Of a stretch of 20,565 bases of DNA, positions 1 through 9,051 are shown one piece after another. The stretch is taken from the NCBI RefSeq assembly GCF_900129965.1, contig NZ_FQXM01000040.1, positions 1 to 20,565 on the forward strand. The letters are read 5' to 3'. Position 1 is the stretch's first letter, and the number at the start of each line of letters is the position of its first letter. The DNA is from Clostridium grantii DSM 8605. Its GTDB lineage: Bacteria > Bacillota > Clostridia > Clostridiales > Clostridiaceae. The notes under the pieces are model-generated. The model saw only the letters and a list, made by a program, of their open reading frames with translations. It was not told the DNA's origin and searched no databases. A program made the position numbers and the translations under genes.

Positions 1-105
1 TTTATTTCTTACATGAAGAGTTCTAGCTACTTTTTCAATCATATAACACAAAAAGAACAAATCATCTTCTTTGATTTCCTCATCTTCGAAAAATATATTC
101 ATCAT
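1..105 (-). CDS. DUF3791-like protein, N-terminal part only (cut by window edge)
   Basis: Thirty-five codons are visible before the frame leaves the window. The start is ATG at 103-105, or a second ATG at 100-102. GGAG lies nine bases before the first ATG. The acidic start followed by a DDLFFLCYMIEKVARTLHV helix resembles small DUF3791 proteins, which often sit beside DUF3990 genes. The ATGATGA overlap with the stop of the DUF3990 gene suggests coupled translation. DUF3791 has no firmly known function; it may be a partner or antidote of the neighbouring ADP-ribosyltransferase-like protein, which is inference. The C-terminal half cannot be judged. Confidence 0.6.
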   Translation of the reverse strand, partial: MMNIFFEDEEIKEDDLFFLCYMIEKVARTLHVRNK

Positions 106-350
106 ATGGAATAGCTCCTTTCATACTTTAATGTTCTTAATGCTTTATCAGTACAAAAAACTATCTGGTGTGTTGTATATACATTAACAATATGATTTGG
201 TTTTTTAACTAAAGACCACCTTTTAGCTTGCTTTTCAATATTAGTGCAATAAAACCCAAATCCAAAATTTTTATAAAATCCACTGACTAATACCTTAGGC
301 TTTTCAACTTTAATAGCACTGCCATGGAATAACTCTATATTACTTTCCAT
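102..350 (-). CDS. Short DUF3990 family protein (ADP-ribosyltransferase-like fold)
   Basis: This 82-aa protein opens with LFHGS, followed by VEKPKVL, DFG-like NFGFGFYCT and KQAKRW. That is the N-terminal pattern of DUF3990, a family related to ADP-ribosyltransferase-like folds, with His of the HG motif as a candidate NAD-binding residue. Full DUF3990 proteins are, as I recall, about 150 residues, so this copy lacks roughly the C-terminal half, including the region after the IVNVY strand. A strong GGAGG lies three bases before the ATG. Its stop overlaps the start of the DUF3791-like gene. It is either a degenerate copy or a minimal form. The family call is fairly secure; enzymatic activity is doubtful because of the truncation. 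Confidence 0.75.
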   Translation of the reverse strand: MESNIELFHGSAIKVEKPKVLVSGFYKNFGFGFYCTNIEKQAKRWSLVKKPNHIVNVYTTHQIVFCTDKALRTLKYERSYSI

Positions 351-435
351 ACTACCTCCAAAAATTTAGTTATTTTCTATTTCATATAATTTATTAGCTT
401 CTGTATTTTCATTATTATATTACTGGTAACTTAAT

Positions 436-441
436 ATTATA
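436..441 (-). promoter_or_regulatory. Candidate -10 box for the DUF3990 gene
   Basis: On the minus strand a perfect TATAAT lies about 85 bases before the DUF3990 start. No good -35 box is visible at the usual distance. The remainder of 351-540 is AT-rich and shows no convincing gene. The GGGGATTGGGG run just upstream of the box is unusual in this AT-rich DNA. Confidence 0.35.
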
Positions 442-540
442 CCCCAATCCCCTCTACTTTTTCATCAACAATACAAAATTAATATTAATAAATAATAATT
501 TAAAGATTAAATTTAATTTCGCTAAACATTTATTTAATCT

Positions 541-567
541 AAAAAACATCAGATTTCTCTGATGTTT
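541..567 (-). terminator. Rho-independent terminator at the end of the defence operon
   Basis: Ten-base perfect arms AAACATCAGA (544-553) and TCTGATGTTT (558-567) enclose a 4-base loop. Read on the minus strand, the stem is followed by a run of T (541-546). It lies downstream of brxL and the gene remnant and is the first clear terminator after the long minus-strand gene series. Confidence 0.8.
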
Positions 568-578
568 GATAGCTTGGA

Positions 579-820
579 TTATTTTGCCATTCTCACCCAA
601 GGATCTGGCCCCATTGCGAGGGGAAATGCTTTATTCTCCGAGCTTGCTCTAAATAGCTATTAAAAGATATTGGTCCGAAAATATTTAATTCTTTATCCTT
701 AGTAAGATTTAATATAGCTTTCTCAAAAATATTATTAGACAAATACTCACCTTCTAAAATAAATTATTTTAAACTATCTATCTCTATAACTAATACTAGG
801 CTTTCACAATCTAGTGTATT
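579..820 (-). pseudogene. Remnant of a small unidentified gene
   Basis: Between brxL and the terminator the minus strand still carries coding-like sequence with no intact frame. One frame from 820 reads NTLDCESLVLVIEIDSLK, then a TAA stop, then FILEGEYLSNNIFEKAIL and onward to SFNSYLEQARRI. A shift to another frame is then needed to continue as KAFPLAMGPDPWVRMAK, ending at 579. A good ribosome site (AAAAGGAG, about 835-842) has no start codon at the right distance, only ATA and a TAG. An internal stop, a frameshift and a lost start suggest decay of a gene of about 80 codons. I do not recognise the family. Confidence 0.5.
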
Positions 821-909
821 CTAATTATATGTAACTCCTTTTAATGTGGAAGTTACTTTCTACTAGAATTAATAAAGTAAACTCTTTACTATAAATTTAC
901 CTGTCTATT

Positions 910-2304
910 CTACAACTCATATAAAAGTTTTTTGTCAAAATTGGCATCTCTATTTATCCTATAATTCTGATCTATCACAAACTGTCTATACTCTACAGCT
1001 AAATCAATAATTTCTTCTAATTCCTCATCTCTTATTTCTCCATCTGGATATACAAGCTTAATCATGCCACTTACCATCTTATTTATAGCATCTGTATCTC
1101 TTATAGAACAACCCTTAAGATTAATTCTATTTGTTATATAGTTATAATTTTTTCTTCTTAATTTATGAATCACTTCACTAAAATAATCCGCTGCAAAACC
1201 AAGATTTTTAGTGTATGCACTATTGGGATTACCTATGCTTTTTAACTCCCAACCAGGTACAACCCCTGCAAGCCTATCTAAAAATGCACTATGAGTATTA
1301 CTGCTATGTAGTAATTCACCTAATAAATTCTTTTTATCATAATAACCTGATGGCAAATTTCCCACCATCATAATTCCACACTCACTAACCTTCTCTATTC
1401 CACCTCGATCAAACTTTCCAGAAGCAAGGTATTGATATAGCTTATTATTAACACTATCCTCTAACCCAGTCCTTTGAATCTTGTCAATTTCATCAAAAAG
1501 TAAAACATCATATTGAACCAATAGTCCATCTTGTTTTGTAGTAAGATTATAAAATAATTGTGGTGCACTAACGTTACTTCCAGAAATTACTCTGGAATAA
1601 GAACTAAGATTTTCATAAGCATATGTTTTTCCTGTTCCTGGGCTACCAAATTCCATCATAAATACATTATTCTCAACCATTGGAATAAGTCTAGAAAGTA
1701 GTATCAATTTTTCTCTTCTTTCATAATTCTGAAAATTAAGTCCTATAGTACTTATCATTACATTCATCCACTGCTCTGAATCAAAGTTGCTCCTTGATTC
1801 AATCAACTCATCTACATCTATTTCTGACAGTTGAAAAGCTTTAAATTGAGTAAGACAAATATCTCTTTGTATAAAGTCATATGAAACTTCTCCCATCCCC
1901 CAAAGCCCATCAATAAGTATTCTCGGATGTTCTATCAGAATATTATCCACAACTTCTGCATCACTTATTCCAAGACTTGGAATTTCCATTTGAGTTGGTT
2001 TTCTATTTCCCTTTCCATTTCCAAGATTTATCTTAACTTTGAATTTATCAATGATCTTTATACTTCCATCTATCCTTAACTCATTACGAAATTTTTCTTT
2101 TTCCCTTGCTTCAATCCTATGCTCTTGTATATATTTATTGGTTTCTTTTATTCCATCATCGGTTATTTCATCTTCACAAAAAAAACCAATTAAGTATTCT
2201 GATACATATCTCGGAAGCCCATGTATCTCATTTTTTATAGCTTTAGGTTTATCAACTACAGCACTTCCAAAGCTATCTTTTAAAATTTCTTCCCAAATTT
2301 CCAT
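910..2304 (-). CDS. brxL: BrxL, BREX Lon-like AAA+ ATPase, short form
   Basis: This 464-aa protein has an N-terminal domain (about 1-190) followed by an AAA+ core: Walker A GSPGTGKT at 220-227, Walker B LLFDEID around 268-274, a sensor-like VGNLP around 314-318, and an arginine-finger candidate FLDRLAG around 341-347. The overall pattern is that of BrxL, the Lon-related ATPase of BREX loci. Larger BrxL proteins, as in E. coli type 1 BREX, carry an extra Lon-like C-terminal domain. Here the chain ends soon after the ATPase lid, so no Ser-Lys protease is encoded, matching the short BrxL class of about 450 aa. The start is well set by AGGAGG five bases before ATG. It is the last intact gene of the operon, 9 nt after pglZ. 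BrxL probably acts as a DNA-binding oligomer with phage DNA; this rests on family knowledge. Confidence 0.88.
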   Translation of the reverse strand: MEIWEEILKDSFGSAVVDKPKAIKNEIHGLPRYVSEYLIGFFCEDEITDDGIKETNKYIQEHRIEAREKEKFRNELRIDGSIKIIDKFKVKINLGNGKGNRKPTQMEIPSLGISDAEVVDNILIEHPRILIDGLWGMGEVSYDFIQRDICLTQFKAFQLSEIDVDELIESRSNFDSEQWMNVMISTIGLNFQNYERREKLILLSRLIPMVENNVFMMEFGSPGTGKTYAYENLSSYSRVISGSNVSAPQLFYNLTTKQDGLLVQYDVLLFDEIDKIQRTGLEDSVNNKLYQYLASGKFDRGGIEKVSECGIMMVGNLPSGYYDKKNLLGELLHSSNTHSAFLDRLAGVVPGWELKSIGNPNSAYTKNLGFAADYFSEVIHKLRRKNYNYITNRINLKGCSIRDTDAINKMVSGMIKLVYPDGEIRDEELEEIIDLAVEYRQFVIDQNYRINRDANFDKKLLYEL

Positions 2305-2313
2305 ACAGTCCTC

Positions 2314-4593
2314 CTATAATAAACTTCTACTGTTTTTAATTTTTTGATTGAATTTCTTGACTTTATTTTCTTTTACAAAAATTTCTATAGACATTTTGAT
2401 TTCAATTTTCTCATTTAAAAAATAAAATTCTATTTCAAGTATATCCATAATTTTTTCTTCTGTATATGAAATTTTAATTGGAATTTGAATAAGTTTATTC
2501 TCATCAAAGTATGGTATATTGGCTTTAGCTCCTATATTTATAAGCTTTGCATTAAATTTATTAATTTCATTAGTGTTTTTGATTAATAATATTATTTCCG
2601 ATACTTTATCAGCTTCAATAATATTATTTTTAACCTCTATTTCAATTTCTTTATATTCTTTTCTTTCCGTAGTAAATACTCCAAATGGAACCATAACCTC
2701 TTCCAAACTAATTCCACCATGATTATATTCACCAGTACATTTTGGATAGAAATTATTTTTATAAATTAAGTAAAAATAATTTTCTTTATTTAATTCAACA
2801 ATAGGAAGATAATATTTATTCATATTCTCTCTATCAATACAATGATATACTGTGCTATTATAAAATTTTTCTTTTAAATTTCTATATGCGACTTCATTAA
2901 AATAGTTTCCATAAATTTTAATATATCTTCCATGATTTTCAAATTGCAGATTATTTTCAGTCAAATAATCTTTGAAATCTATTGATTTTAATCCGGAGTC
3001 ATATAACTTTATTGCTCCATGATCTGTCATTACAATAAGATCCAAATCTTCAGCTTTAAAATTAGAAAAAAGCTTATCTAGCTTTACACTGATACTATTA
3101 CTAATGTAATTTAAATCCAATTCTTTTATATTATGAAAAAAATAATCTATATCCAATATTTCATATAAGAATACATCATAGTCTTCAATATATTCTAATA
3201 ATTCACCAGAATTGTCTATCTTCTTGAATTTTCTTTCAAAAAATAGGTTATGTATTCCCTTTAGATTATCTCCATTATATATTTGATTGTACTTTTTCCC
3301 ATTATATAATATTTTTTTACAATAACTTGTCACTGTAGGAATAGCACTAAGCAGTACCTCCTCCTTTTGACAAACGTAACCTCTTATTTCCAATTCTCGT
3401 TTTATCTCTCTCCATATATCATATCTCAAACAATCAATAAACAATAACAAAGTTTTTTTACCAGAAGATATATACTTTATATTTTCAGATAATGCATAAT
3501 CTAGCCCCTCTTTACTAACAGAACTATGAAGATTATTATAATTATTTAAATAAAATATTTCAAATTTATTTTTTGAATTACTCCATATATTGTTTATACT
3601 ATTTTTTAAATCTTGTAAATTCACTTTATATTTTTTCTCTATTATTTTAATTTTACTTTCTAAGTTACTTTCAAGAAATGGTGTATTATACTTTAAATAT
3701 TCATTCTTAAAGAATTCTTTCCAATCATCTAGTTTTTTAAACTCATCTAATTTTACTGCAAATATCTTTTCCAAATCACTTATCAACAAATCAATATCAT
3801 CTATCTTATATCCAAATTTTTCTTTAAAAGATTGTAATGTTAACTTCACTTCTTGAAAATTTCTTATATAATTAAATTTTTCTAAGATTTTGTTCAAGAA
3901 AAATTCACTTTCAAATTTTAATTCTCCTGATATTTCATTTAAAAATTTGGTACTTTTAAATTCCATAAAAGTATCTATTTTTTTATAGTTTTCTTTTAAA
4001 ATTTCATTACATTTACATATATATGTTAATAAATCTTGCTTATAGCTTTCAAAATAATTCTTCAATTTTTGATCATGTCTAAAAAGTTTATAAACCTCAT
4101 CATATATATTTCCTACCAAAGAATTATAATTATGCTCTTTATATTTAGAAAAAACATAGCAATAAACCATATTTTCAAGTAAATTATCAGAATCTTTTTT
4201 CAGAAATTCTTCTTGTATTACTTCTGGAAATTCATTAAAATAACTATCAACCATTTCTTTTTTCATTCTTTCTAGTTGAGATTTATTTATATCCCTAGAT
4301 ATATTCAATATTTCAAATATATTTGAAGTTGATCCAAAGTAATTAGTCAATATTATTTCTGTGTTGTCTTTGATTTCTTTAATAATTATAACGGATACAT
4401 TGCTATTCTCTTCTATGTCCAAGAAAAAGTTAAAAATACTACTTTTTCTTATTACAATTTCTAACCTTCTATCATCCCATCTGTTCGAAAAAAATTTTTT
4501 TCTAGCTAAGAGATAAGAGGTTAAATCTTTAACTATTATATTTTCAACATTAGAAATATATTCTTTTGAATAATCCTTAACAATGGTAACCAT
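2314..4593 (-). CDS. pglZ: PglZ, alkaline-phosphatase-superfamily BREX protein
   Basis: This 759-aa protein has a long, helical, Lys/Glu-rich N-terminal half (about 1-375) and a PglZ metal-hydrolase domain after it. Visible metal-site motifs are LLLFIDCLRYD (about 382-392), IPTVTSY with the candidate nucleophile Thr (about 418-424), MTDHG (about 522-526), and NHGGISLEEVMVPFG (about 624-638). These are the usual PglZ landmarks in order, so the active site looks complete. A 6-codon longer start (ATG at 4611) is possible, but AGGAGGG sits just before the ATG at 4593, which I prefer. The ribosome site lies at the brxC stop, implying coupled translation. PglZ is the signature component of BREX systems; its substrate is not firmly settled. 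It likely acts with BrxC and BrxL to mark self DNA and block phage replication. Confidence 0.92.
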   Translation of the reverse strand: MVTIVKDYSKEYISNVENIIVKDLTSYLLARKKFFSNRWDDRRLEIVIRKSSIFNFFLDIEENSNVSVIIIKEIKDNTEIILTNYFGSTSNIFEILNISRDINKSQLERMKKEMVDSYFNEFPEVIQEEFLKKDSDNLLENMVYCYVFSKYKEHNYNSLVGNIYDEVYKLFRHDQKLKNYFESYKQDLLTYICKCNEILKENYKKIDTFMEFKSTKFLNEISGELKFESEFFLNKILEKFNYIRNFQEVKLTLQSFKEKFGYKIDDIDLLISDLEKIFAVKLDEFKKLDDWKEFFKNEYLKYNTPFLESNLESKIKIIEKKYKVNLQDLKNSINNIWSNSKNKFEIFYLNNYNNLHSSVSKEGLDYALSENIKYISSGKKTLLLFIDCLRYDIWREIKRELEIRGYVCQKEEVLLSAIPTVTSYCKKILYNGKKYNQIYNGDNLKGIHNLFFERKFKKIDNSGELLEYIEDYDVFLYEILDIDYFFHNIKELDLNYISNSISVKLDKLFSNFKAEDLDLIVMTDHGAIKLYDSGLKSIDFKDYLTENNLQFENHGRYIKIYGNYFNEVAYRNLKEKFYNSTVYHCIDRENMNKYYLPIVELNKENYFYLIYKNNFYPKCTGEYNHGGISLEEVMVPFGVFTTERKEYKEIEIEVKNNIIEADKVSEIILLIKNTNEINKFNAKLINIGAKANIPYFDENKLIQIPIKISYTEEKIMDILEIEFYFLNEKIEIKMSIEIFVKENKVKKFNQKIKNSRSLL

Positions 4594-4603
4594 CTTTTCC
4601 CTC

Positions 4604-7600
4604 CTATACATTAACTCTGGTAATCTCTTTCGTCCTATATTCTTCTATCAATTTATTAAATTTAGTTTGTATCTCATCTAGGGTAACATAATTTTGACCT
4701 AATGCTCTTATCTCTGATATCAACCTATTTTCAACTTCTTCAATATGAATATTTTTGTAAACTTCAATTACTTGATTATTAATAACTTCTATAAGGTGGT
4801 CTTTTATTTTATCTATTTCTTCCTTCAGAGAAACATATTCATCTCCAGTTTCAAATTCGCTCCCTATTCTATTCAATTTTATAACTATATTTTTATATAC
4901 TTCGTCAAATTTGAAATTGTCTTTTATGTTGTCCTTTCCTAACTCTTTTACATATCTATCCATAACACCTATGATTTGTCTGTCGTAGTTTCTGAATTTC
5001 TCTTCTAAAATTTCTTTACCACTCTCTACTTTTTTGATTTCATCCAAGTTACAATTTTTGCATTGAGCAATTTTTCCTTCTTCAATTATCAGTGTGCATT
5101 TCTCATAAGATTTAACTTCTTCTAAAAAACTTTTTATAGATGTAATATTGGGGAATTTTATATCTGCTAGTACTTTAAGACACTCTATTCTATTTTGTTG
5201 TTTGCTAACTAAAGACTCTTTTAACTCCTCATATCTTAAATGATACTCATCATGTATTTTTTTAAATTCACTATTATAATTATTAAGTAATATTACTGTT
5301 TTTAAATCTATGCTTTTATTTAACTCCAAATCCAAAAAATCTTTTTTATACAACTCAAGTTCATCTTCAACAATAATTAATTCTTCTTTCATCTCTGAAA
5401 ATTTAAATAACCCTTTAATTCTGTAACTTAGATTATTTATAATTTCATAATTTTTTTCAAACTTTATAAGTTCACTACTAGTAAGCTTTTTAAGATTATT
5501 TATATACACCCCTAATTCTTCTGCGTTTAATTCGAATGTTTGTTTTCTAAATATATTTGGTATATCAATTACAGCATTATAAAAATCAGTTGGTATATTT
5601 TTTTTACATGCTAATTCTAATTTATTTACTAATGATTTAAACTTACCTGTTTTCACATCTTTTTGAATTAATCTTTGCTCTTTATCCTTAATATTATTTA
5701 AAATAATTCTTATCTCTGACCCTACCGTAGTATATATATTAAAATCAGTTCTTGCATCTGTTCTAAATTTCCTAAACTTAGAATTTGTTACTATTCTTAA
5801 CTCACTAAGCTTTTCCCAAACCTCGCCAACTTCTTTAGGTATGCTTTCTACCTCATTCTTTTTCACTTCATACTCATGAGGTTTTTTTGATATTCTTTCT
5901 AGCCCATTCTTATCAATGTTTAGTAATTTAAATGTATCTTTATTATGAATATTTATTCTCCCCATCTTAGTTGAAACTAAAATGAATAATCCTATCAATG
6001 GAACACATAGCCCATAAGGAGAAGATGATAGCTTAACGTACTTACTATTCAAATCCATTTTTTCCTCAGGTAACTCAACAATTTCCATAATTTCTTTAGA
6101 TATTGAGCTTACATCTTCATCAGGCAGCTTAAATTCTAGTGCATATGTGCTTACCTTTTCCTTAATTGAGACTAAATCAAGTGGTTTTAGTGTATTGAAT
6201 ATTTGTTTAAAAACAATAGAAGTGTCCTTTTTGCTTATTTCTCCCATTCCTCCATCAATAAATTTATCACATATTCCATTTAATGGTCCTCTATCCTTGA
6301 AGTTTTCCACAGTAATTTCATATGGAAACTTGCTATAGTGCTTATATAAAATTTCCTTATACAATCCCATATCATTTCTAAGATTATTTTTTATTTGTCC
6401 TCCTCCAAAAACAAAAGTATAGTTTCTTAGGCTGCTAAATTTTCTTAAATATTTATTCCTAAGTTTATCCTCTAATTTTCTTTTTCTCTTCCCAAACAAA
6501 TTACTTATTTCTTCATTTTTATGTATTTCTTCATTATTCTTTTCTATATATAGCATAGCCCCATATTCTTTTAACTCTTCTACTATAAATACAATGTCAT
6601 TTGGAATAGCTAGACATATATTTAAAGGTAAATCCTTCATGTATTTAGAATACTGTTCTATAATTTCTTCCTTATTAAATTTTTCATTAAAATCAGGTAT
6701 CAAAAAAACTATTTTCCCATCTTTTTCTGTTGAAAATATTTTGGTTAAGTCATTATTTACTAACTGATTTAACGAATATTTTACTCCTTCTAATGTTCTG
6801 TCAAAAGGGTATAATCCCATATTATATTTAAGAGAATATTTTTCCTTAATAAATATTCTATTTTCAGATTTCTTTAAGATTCCATTAAAGATATCATATG
6901 GATCTATTTTATCCTTTGCTTCATTTATTATTTTATCTATATTTATTCTACTATTAGTCAGAAAAAATCTATACTTTCCTTCATTTGTAGTTATGTTTAA
7001 ATATTTATTATTTATAACAGGATTTAACTTTTCTCTAATATAAGCTTCACTAGGAAGTTGATACAAATCCCTTAGTTCTTCTGCTGAAAGTTCTACACTT
7101 GCTGAAGATTTTGTAAAAGAACTAGAATGCGAAATTGTGAGTGCCTTTAGAAAATCTACCAAATCATTGTCTTCTTTTATAGCGTTATAGTTTTGATAAT
7201 AGGCACTTATTATTTCTGGATTCTTTGCATCAATAGCACTTTCAAAATAATCAAATAAATCTGAAATTGTTATAAGATTTAATTTTCCATGCTCTTCAAT
7301 TTCTTTCCCAAAATATTTTTCTCTTACTACTTCTTTTAAAAATCCAAAAGAAGTACGTATTTTTTGAGAATATAGCTGTGATATAGGCTCTAAATATTCT
7401 ACTGTGGCTGGATGCATTGGATAAAAATCATAAAAATCCTTGCTATAATTGCTATTTAGTGTGTCAATATACTCACTATGTTTTATTTTATAAGTGTCAA
7501 AGATTTTCCTATCCAGTTCTATGGTATTTTTTAATAGTTCTTCTCCTTGATCAAAAGCTAAAATGTGACTGTCAAATCTTCCAAATACTTTGTCCAACTC

Positions 7601-8575
7601 TTCTTTATTTGAACTTCCACTACTTCCAATCATTTCTTTTAAATCTTTATGTGTTGATGTAATAAGCGATACCCTAATTCCTTGACTTTCTCTGTATCCT
7701 ATAGCTGAAAGTTGTGCAAGTGTTTGGATATGCCCTAAATCTTTGTTTATTCTTCCATTTTCCATAGATACAGTAAGGTATGCCGAAAATTCGTCAAAAA
7801 TAATTACAAGTTCATCATATCCATTACTTTTTAGTATATTATTAACATCTTTAATAAATGTTTCCAGACTATCTATTTCAATCTTTGGAGTAAATCCTAA
7901 CGCTTCCTTTATAACACACTCTGCCTTTATAATAGCATCTTTTCTATAGTTATATAGTCCTGCTATAATATCCTCAGTATCATACCCCTTACTTTCTAAT
8001 ACATTATCTATAGTATTTTTATGTTGCTTATATACTTTTTCAAACATCTCCCTATTTTTTTTATATATGGTTTGAATTGGTACATCTCCAAATTCTAATT
8101 CAAGTGCTGAAACAATATGACCTTGAATTACATCTTTAAATTCTTTTTCATTCTCTGCCTCTCCATTTACACGAACAACAAAATATTTTTTCTTTTCTCT
8201 TATATATTTTAGTTGAAATTGAAGTTCTGGAAATTTACTAAATTTATCAATAATAGCATCTGTTAAATATGTATTTTTCATTTCTAATAATATATTAAGC
8301 ATTAATAAAAAATAAGATTTTCCCGTTCCATATTGACCTGAAATAACGTGAGATCTCTTCGTTGCAACTGAATCTACATCCCCACTTTTAAGTTCACGCC
8401 TAGTATCACTTCTAACCAAATTTAAACTTTCAAGCATGTTTGTAAATACTTCTGCCAACTGTTCTGTCATAATATAGTTTGCAAGTAGTCTTTCTTGTTC
8501 ATTTACATTTCCAGCCCAACTTAAGTCAATTACTGGATCAAATTCTTTCAGACTAACTATCTCTCTAATTTTCAT
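4604..8575 (-). CDS. brxC: BrxC-like large P-loop ATPase of the BREX module
   Basis: This 1323-aa protein has an N-terminal ATPase domain with Walker A GQYGTGKS (about 80-87) and Walker B LVIIFDEFSAY (about 256-266), a sensor-like LITSTHKD, then a long, mostly helical body with likely coiled coils. Size, the position between a BrxF-like gene and pglZ, and the ATPase motifs fit BrxC/PglY. Three cysteines near the C terminus (Cx11C then CKNC, about 1160-1175) could bind zinc, though a fourth ligand is not obvious. GTG at 8584 would extend the protein by three codons, but there AGGA touches the start codon; ATG at 8575 has AGGAG eight bases upstream and is preferred. It is not a close copy of the 1118-aa ATPase upstream, though both share the GxYGTGKS and DEF motifs. 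BrxC is essential in known BREX systems and probably couples nucleotide binding to complex assembly on DNA. Confidence 0.82.
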   Translation of the reverse strand: MKIREIVSLKEFDPVIDLSWAGNVNEQERLLANYIMTEQLAEVFTNMLESLNLVRSDTRRELKSGDVDSVATKRSHVISGQYGTGKSYFLLMLNILLEMKNTYLTDAIIDKFSKFPELQFQLKYIREKKKYFVVRVNGEAENEKEFKDVIQGHIVSALELEFGDVPIQTIYKKNREMFEKVYKQHKNTIDNVLESKGYDTEDIIAGLYNYRKDAIIKAECVIKEALGFTPKIEIDSLETFIKDVNNILKSNGYDELVIIFDEFSAYLTVSMENGRINKDLGHIQTLAQLSAIGYRESQGIRVSLITSTHKDLKEMIGSSGSSNKEELDKVFGRFDSHILAFDQGEELLKNTIELDRKIFDTYKIKHSEYIDTLNSNYSKDFYDFYPMHPATVEYLEPISQLYSQKIRTSFGFLKEVVREKYFGKEIEEHGKLNLITISDLFDYFESAIDAKNPEIISAYYQNYNAIKEDNDLVDFLKALTISHSSSFTKSSASVELSAEELRDLYQLPSEAYIREKLNPVINNKYLNITTNEGKYRFFLTNSRINIDKIINEAKDKIDPYDIFNGILKKSENRIFIKEKYSLKYNMGLYPFDRTLEGVKYSLNQLVNNDLTKIFSTEKDGKIVFLIPDFNEKFNKEEIIEQYSKYMKDLPLNICLAIPNDIVFIVEELKEYGAMLYIEKNNEEIHKNEEISNLFGKRKRKLEDKLRNKYLRKFSSLRNYTFVFGGGQIKNNLRNDMGLYKEILYKHYSKFPYEITVENFKDRGPLNGICDKFIDGGMGEISKKDTSIVFKQIFNTLKPLDLVSIKEKVSTYALEFKLPDEDVSSISKEIMEIVELPEEKMDLNSKYVKLSSSPYGLCVPLIGLFILVSTKMGRINIHNKDTFKLLNIDKNGLERISKKPHEYEVKKNEVESIPKEVGEVWEKLSELRIVTNSKFRKFRTDARTDFNIYTTVGSEIRIILNNIKDKEQRLIQKDVKTGKFKSLVNKLELACKKNIPTDFYNAVIDIPNIFRKQTFELNAEELGVYINNLKKLTSSELIKFEKNYEIINNLSYRIKGLFKFSEMKEELIIVEDELELYKKDFLDLELNKSIDLKTVILLNNYNSEFKKIHDEYHLRYEELKESLVSKQQNRIECLKVLADIKFPNITSIKSFLEEVKSYEKCTLIIEEGKIAQCKNCNLDEIKKVESGKEILEEKFRNYDRQIIGVMDRYVKELGKDNIKDNFKFDEVYKNIVIKLNRIGSEFETGDEYVSLKEEIDKIKDHLIEVINNQVIEVYKNIHIEEVENRLISEIRALGQNYVTLDEIQTKFNKLIEEYRTKEITRVNV

Positions 8576-8586
8576 TTCATTCACTC

Positions 8587-9051
8587 CTACTTGATTATAT
8601 TCTTTTGAGGAAAATCAGCTTCTTTTAGGGATTTTTCTATTTTCATAATTTTAATATTAGAAAATATAAATACTACCTCTTTTTTAAAACTTTGATTTAT
8701 CATACTTGCAAAAAATTGTTTTATATGCTTACTTTCATCATCTAAGTTATATAGTATGTTTTGTACTATATTTAAATTATCAACAACTAATATTTTATTT
8801 GATTTATTAGATAACTCTTTTATATACTTAAAAAAATTTCCTGTATCAAATATTTTTAGAGTCATTCTTGTTTCTTGAAAAAAATCAATTGCTATATCTT
8901 CAAAATCAATATACTTAAAATTTTTACATTTTTTTATATATTCAACTTTGCTACCCTCAAGTTTTCCAATTGCTATATGTGCATTTAACCTTGAGTAAAC
9001 TTCTTTATTTACTATCTCATTTAAATATTTTTCTATATCCATAATTATCAA
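8587..9051 (-). CDS. Small BrxF-like protein with degenerate P-loop
   Basis: This 154-aa protein lies between a DUF4007 gene and brxC, the place where BREX type 3 loci carry brxF. It has a Walker-B-like strand KILVVDNLN (about 86-94) and a following VVFIFSNIKIM strand (about 126-136), as in a small RecA/AAA-type fold. A normal Walker A is absent: AIGKLEGSK (about 27-35) is where one would be expected and lacks GKS/T. The start is TTG at 9051, overlapping the TGA of the upstream gene in TTGA, with AAAGGAAA about five bases before it; ATG at 9042 is the alternative. It may be a non-hydrolysing partner of the BrxC-like ATPase. Assignment to BrxF rests on size, position and fold hints, so it is moderate only. 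Confidence 0.5.
   Translation of the reverse strand: MIIMDIEKYLNEIVNKEVYSRLNAHIAIGKLEGSKVEYIKKCKNFKYIDFEDIAIDFFQETRMTLKIFDTGNFFKYIKELSNKSNKILVVDNLNIVQNILYNLDDESKHIKQFFASMINQSFKKEVVFIFSNIKIMKIEKSLKEADFPQKNIIK

Noticed and set aside
910..2304. A Lon-type serine protease domain in BrxL
   Set aside because: The chain ends shortly after the AAA+ core, leaving no room for the Lon-like C-terminal domain of longer BrxL proteins.
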